The notes beneath the pieces are model-generated. The model saw only the letters and a program-made list of their open reading frames with translations, was not told the DNA's origin and searched no databases. A program made the position numbers and the translations under genes. 64,000 nucleotides of DNA from Stachybotrys elegans (Eukaryota; Ascomycota; Sordariomycetes; Hypocreales; Stachybotryaceae), in contig JAGPNK010000009.1 of assembly GCA_020746835.1 (NCBI GenBank), positions 868,001-932,000 on the forward strand, read 5' to 3'. The stretch's first letter is position 1. The number at the start of each line of letters is the position of its first letter. Of this stretch, positions 59,701 to 64,000 are shown piece by piece.

Positions 59701-60968
59701 GCCGTGCTAGCCCATAAGGCGATTCAGCCACCTATGACATCCATTGACCAGGTTGACAACTCGTGGCTCGCCTCGGCAACGCCTAGTCCTTCTCTGCATG
59801 AACTATCATTGCCGGGCACGCGCCGGAAGGAGTCTATCAGCCTGACTATGGCTTCGCAGCTCGATTTATCGATTATCAATCATGCTCCGTCATTCGTTGA
59901 AGCCACCTCCCAGTTGGGTTGTCGCCTCTCCCAGGAACAGCAACACCAGCTTCTGCCGCTGCACACAGGTCTGGCGCACTCGGTAAAGTCGCTTCCTCGA
60001 ACATTGCTCATTGTGCCGTCAGACCTGGCAGACACATCGTGGCAGAAGCCCGATGTCTCAGTGCTACCAGAAACGCAACCGTCTCGTCTCAACGTGCTGC
60101 CCACCTGGCCATCCGTTTGTGTTGAGACACTACACCGGGAACCGCGAATGATGTTCAATGACAACTCGTTGGTCTTTTTATTTTATTTATTTTTTCTATT
60201 CTCGGTCTCGTTTACCGTTTGCAAATGCCATGGATCCCAGGGTCCACGACAATAGCACTGCCCCAAATACATCTTGGCACTTCGGAAAATGCTGACAGTA
60301 CAACTGGCCCTTGGCTCCGATAAGCCCCCGTCATCAAGGGAATACGGCTCGGTCGAGACCGCAAGAGATATCCACCTGTTTCGCAAAATGGAACCTTGGT
60401 CAACAGGCCAAGGAACCCGTCTTGGAGGGCGAGCTCGTAGAAAGAAGAGGAAAACACAGATTGTTGTCGAAATAGAGTGCGCTGGAGGATGCGGCAGCAG
60501 AGCTGTCCCAGCACAGGGCCGCGCGGCGTGTAGAAGAAATAAGCAATACGCAAGGCTATTGCCAAGATGCGATATACTACGTAGCTGGGCCTTGGCTGAT
60601 CGATAAACGCCGGGATGTGGCAGATGCTCCAGATCAGATATCCAGGAAGCCTCTCGTTGTCACACTCCCGGTAACGGGAAACAGAAACAAAAACAAAAAC
60701 AACCAGACTGGTATGAATGGACAAAAGGATGGCACGTATACGAATCCGTCAACCTCGCCGTATTTGCAGCTAATTATCTTGATGCCAAAAGTCAATCACC
60801 TAGTCGTCATCCATTACACCCCCCTGTCAAGATAAGGCCAATCATTGCTCAGAGCCTTCCCAGGAGTTCGTCAGCACCCGTGGAAAAGGAGCCTGGTGTC
60901 GACGCAGGCGACGAACGACGCCGAATGCATTAACCCCCAACTAATTTTAAGGGATGGGCAGATAAGCC

Positions 60969-61013
60969 AAAATAAAAAATAAAAAATAAAAAATAAAAAG
61001 AAGAAGAAGAAGA
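60969..61013. repeat. AAAAAAT and AAG simple repeats
   Basis: Four AAAAAAT-like units followed by five AAG units, in the gene-free interval about 0.8 kb upstream of the GT64 gene. Confidence 0.8.
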
Positions 61014-61549
61014 GGAAAAAGAGAATTGGGATTAAGGAGAAAGGGGGCGCTACGTCTGCAGACAAGGTACATAGTAATTTCACAAACTAACGCTGGCATC
61101 GTGCCCCTAATCGCCTTTCGGTACTGGATCACCACTCCTTTCCCACTTTTTCACCTTTCCCTGCCTCGCGCTCGCCCCCCAAACTCTTACAGGGCTTGCG
61201 CCGGGTCTCTCTGGCGGGCGCGAGTTTGACCCAACAAGCACATGGGCTGGTTGCTTCTTGTAAATTGCGTGCTCTGGGTACGATGGGATAATCTTTTTGC
61301 TCCTGCGAACCCCGGCACAGGAAAATGCAATGCAATATTGGCTTCCCAAACATATCCTTGTCGCATCGTATCTATGCCCACTCGCCTTCTCCTTCCCGTG
61401 GCCTGCTGCTAAAGGACCTTAGCGATCCATCGTTACCACCGATCTTTGCGTGCGGCCTGGCAAATTTCACCTCTTGCCTGCTTACTATGTACCCACTAAC
61501 CGACCCGTCAACCTCCAACGCCAAGCCACGCGCCCGAGCTACTTTGGAC

Positions 61550-61760
61550 TCCCGTGCCTTTTTTTCCTTCCCCTGGTCTCCTCCACCCAGTCCTTTTTCT
61601 CTTCCACCTCCCCTTTCTTATCTCTAACCGCCTCGTTCACCCCAGTCGCGCTCGTTTTCGTGCTTCTTCTTCCTCCTCTTCTTCTTCTCCCCTTCTTCTT
61701 TCCTCCTCCTCTTTTCCCTTCTCATCTCCCCCGCCTTCCTTACCCAGACGAACAACAGCT
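61550..61760 (+). promoter_or_regulatory. Long pyrimidine-rich leader of the GT64 gene
   Basis: About 200 bases of nearly pure C and T (CTTCTTCCTCCTCTTCTTCT type) end 40 bp before the start codon. Such CT tracts mark transcription starts and 5' leaders in strongly expressed filamentous-fungal genes. Confidence 0.6.
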
Positions 61761-61798
61761 GGCAGCCATTGTTGCTGTCGCCGCCGCCACCGTTCGCC

Positions 61799-62952
61799 AT
61801 GGAGCCCTATTATAGCAGTATGCAGAACGCCTTCAAGAACCGTTCTTACCGCCGCATGGGAATCCTCATCGGAGCCATCGCCGCCCTCATCATCTGCGCC
61901 GGCGCCTTCCTTCACTACGGCCCCGAAACCCGCATCCCCTCCTGGAGCGACTTTGGCATGCCCGCCTCGGACGATGACCAGAATCTCGTCGTCGATACCC
62001 CTACCGTCCACAAGACCGACGGTCGCGTTGACCTCTGCAGCACCGAGCATGCCCCTGCCGCTCGCGAATTCGAAAAGACCATCGCCAAGTACAGCCACCT
62101 CAAGGAGGACAAGTTCACGTACGTCGCAACCTCAAACCTGTCTCAGATCCGTCTGGTCACACTTTTCCCCCGCTTCGTCTAACCTGTCATTACGTCAACA
62201 GCATCGCCATGCAGACCTACAAGCGCCCTGATGAGCTGAAGCGCACTCTTGACGCCCTCCTCTCCGAGGACATCCCATCGCTGGAGGAGGTCTTCATTGT
62301 CTGGAACGATCTTGATGAGAACCCTCCCAGCAACTACAAGTCCGAGTTCGGAGTCCCCGTCACCTACAGGATGTCGGAGCGCAACAGTCTCAACATGCGC
62401 CTCCAGCCCAAGCCCGACTACAAGACCCAGGCTATTCTCCTGACCGACGACGATGTCTACTACCACCCCTCCGACCTGGAGTTTGTCTTCCAGACGTGGC
62501 GCAAGTTCGGCCACAACCGCCTTGTCGGTGCCCTCGCCCGCTGCTCCACCGTTGACGACAAGTCGAAGCAGTGGAAGTACGGCTTCTGCTCCAAGAACGA
62601 CGACAACTACGCCATGGTCCTCACCAACCTTGCCTTTTCTCACATCGCCTTCATGGACTACTACTCCTCCTCCGACCCCAGGATGACCAGGATCCGCGAC
62701 TACGTTGACAAGGGCCTCAACTGCGAGGATATCGCCATGAACTTTGTCACCTCGTACCTCACCCGCGAGGGCCCTCTCCTCGTCACCGGCCACGAGAAGT
62801 ACGTCAACTACGAGCCTAAGCAGGGTATCAGCCGCAAGCCCGGCCATCTCGAGGCTCGTAGCAAGTGCCTCAACGACTTTGCCGAGATGTTCTCGTGCAT
62901 GCCCCTTGTCAACGAGACCGCCTACGTCGATCGTGGCGTCCGCCCCATGTAG
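61799..62952 (+). CDS. GT64 (exostosin C-terminal-type) glycosyltransferase
   Basis: Exons 61799-62118 and 62202-62952 join over an 83-nt intron (donor GTACGT, acceptor TCAACAG) and give 356 residues. Residues ~20-42 (MGILIGAIAALIICAGAFLH) form a single signal anchor, giving a type II Golgi-like topology. The catalytic domain begins IAMQTYKRPDELKRTLDALL, continues VFIVWNDLDENPP, and has the metal-binding DDD in ILLTDDDVYY (189-191). CEDIAMNFVTSYL near 286-298 is another GT64 hallmark. In animals GT64 enzymes extend heparan sulfate; fungi lack that polymer, so the fungal acceptor (a glycan on protein or lipid) is unknown. Strong C/G third-position bias suggests high expression. ATG 61799 is in a GCCATGGAG context. 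Confidence 0.88.
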
Positions 62953-64000
62953 AGGAAATGCTATCTAGCTGTATCCTCTATTTCGATTCGATTCATAATA
63001 TTTTTCGATCAGTATCAGCGATGCATACGAAGTACGCATAAGAGGGGGATCTCCCCAACACCGACACGCTCTACCACGTAATTCGCCTGCGCACTCGACG
63101 GCTCATGTGCGCTACTACCCCACACCCACTACAACACCACGACGTTGTAACGATGATTTTGAACAAGTTGTTTTTTTTTGTCCTTCGAGGGGTTCTACAT
63201 TGGCGCAGAGGCAGACCATCTTGATCATTACCACTACCCCATCAGCCTTGTAGGCAGGGTAGCCTAGGAGTTCATTTCTAGCCTTTCGGTTACGGATGGT
63301 TTCTTGGTTCACGTATTTCCCTCATCTTCCTCCGACACCCCCCTTGACACAGTGTACCTCCTTCCTTTCTTTAAGAGGTCACTGTTCTACTGGCCTGAAA
63401 CCAGTCAATTGTACAGAAGCAAAATACTGTGTAAAAATCTTTTTTCTTTTTTTTTTTTTTTTGGTTTCTGGAATCGCGAGCTTCCATATGATAGATACTA
63501 TACAGGGTCGAATGAAAATGAAGTAATTGCAAAAAACCTTGGTTCTCTTCTTCCCCGCCTCACCGCCTGGCCCCTGTGGCATGGCGTACTTGTGATGTGA
63601 AACGGTGCAGCGCCTTTTCCCGTTTCGCATCAGATATATTGTTGACATGGTTGGCGAGATGCGGTACACGAGGTCGTGCGAGGGTTTCCTGCAACGGTTT
63701 GAGCGACCGTTCTCACAAAGCACGCGGTTCGTCTGAGCCCAGGGCTACTTGTGCAACGGTAACATTTTCTTTCACCTTTTGGCGACGTGCCTTTGTCGCA
63801 AGCGGGAAACCTGGAGGCGAAACGGATGCGCCGTGATCAGGTTCACGAGCACAAGGCACGACACGAATTGGTGATGTGGAGGTTTCACATGGGAATGCGG
63901 CACACACATCTCCCTCGCGCGATTCCGTTGCGCTAGTCACATAAGGGAGGGAAGGCTGATGAATATATGATTCAAAATTGAGCTTCATTGCAACCCATAT
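62953..64000. other. 3' flank of the GT64 gene, no gene seen
   Basis: Holds a T17 run near 63445 and short frames only. Nothing is recognised up to the right edge. Confidence 0.5.

Larger units (their letters stand above)
56750..61798. other. 5 kb gene-free interval (divergent promoter region)
   Basis: It lies between the transporter and the GT64 glycosyltransferase genes, which diverge. The longest frames (57105-57689 minus, 57927-58859 plus, 59656-60255 plus) have random third-position use, no domain and no plausible splice structure, so I do not call genes. The interval holds an AAAAAAT/AAG repeat near 60969 and a long pyrimidine tract at its right end. A long non-coding transcript or very long leader is possible. 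Confidence 0.5.

Noticed and set aside
59656..60255. 199-codon open frame
   Set aside because: Composition is unlike neighbouring genes, it ends in a T-rich hydrophobic run from low-complexity DNA, and it has no recognisable family.
62179..62847. 222-codon antisense frame over the GT64 gene
   Set aside because: Val/Gly/Asp-rich product typical of the complement of C-biased coding sequence.

Overview
The window is nuclear DNA of a filamentous ascomycete, most likely a Sordariomycete; Hypocreales is my best guess. The evidence is short introns (about 44-100 nt, with two longer ones near 240-265 nt) carrying GTRNGT-type donors and CTAAC/CTGAC-like branch points, genes alternating on both strands without operons, and fungus-specific families (HET, HeLo, Zn2Cys6, PhiA, GUP1, fungal GH2 beta-galactosidase). 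I rebuilt 25 gene models by joining exons across introns in frame; one is cut by the left edge. No rRNA, tRNA, CRISPR array or intact transposon was recognised.

Layout. 1-797: 5' part of a conserved fungal gene. 798-5089: a 4.3 kb gene-free interval. 5090-8227: an AIG1/FAR-17a-like membrane hydrolase convergent with a GUP1 membrane O-acyltransferase. 9460-9885: a small spliced cysteine-rich protein with an Ala-Glu repeat tail. 10363-13160: a GRE2-like reductase convergent with a zinc alcohol dehydrogenase. 14547-19126: two tandem HET-domain genes. 19647-22736: a Ser/Thr/Pro-rich protein and an F-box protein. 23573-26020: a transcription factor with a C2HC finger plus a Zn2Cys6 cluster, convergent with an isochorismatase-family hydrolase that has a perfect 27-bp palindrome upstream. 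26630-27208: a PhiA-like secreted cell-wall protein. 27209-30064: 2.9 kb without a convincing gene. 30065-34291: a small multi-pass membrane protein, a secreted cupin and a C2H2-finger protein. 34814-37544: a sterol-glucosyltransferase-like enzyme. 38183-41439: a GAL80-like Gfo/Idh/MocA protein divergent from a Zn2Cys6 regulator. 41721-43043: a coiled-coil protein whose frame breaks at a G5 run unless a 44-nt intron is removed. 43958-48817: a divergent pair, a HeLo-like/pseudokinase protein and an active-type kinase fused to a WD40-like propeller. 49534-56749: GH2 beta-galactosidase, a C-terminally anchored protein and an MFS sugar transporter. 56750-61798: a 5 kb gene-free interval. 61799-62952: a GT64 glycosyltransferase.

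The strongest biological idea is the divergent pair at 43958-48817. One gene joins a HeLo-like helical bundle (a fold class of fungal cell-death proteins) to a kinase fold that has lost its catalytic residues; the other encodes a kinase with all catalytic motifs and a C-terminal propeller. They share a 488-bp promoter. This mirrors the animal RIPK3/MLKL arrangement of an active kinase and a helical-bundle pseudokinase executioner. With two HET genes upstream the window is rich in non-self-recognition or regulated-cell-death genes. A second theme is sugar metabolism: beta-galactosidase, hexose-type transporter, GAL80-like protein and zinc-cluster regulators, although these do not form one tight cluster.
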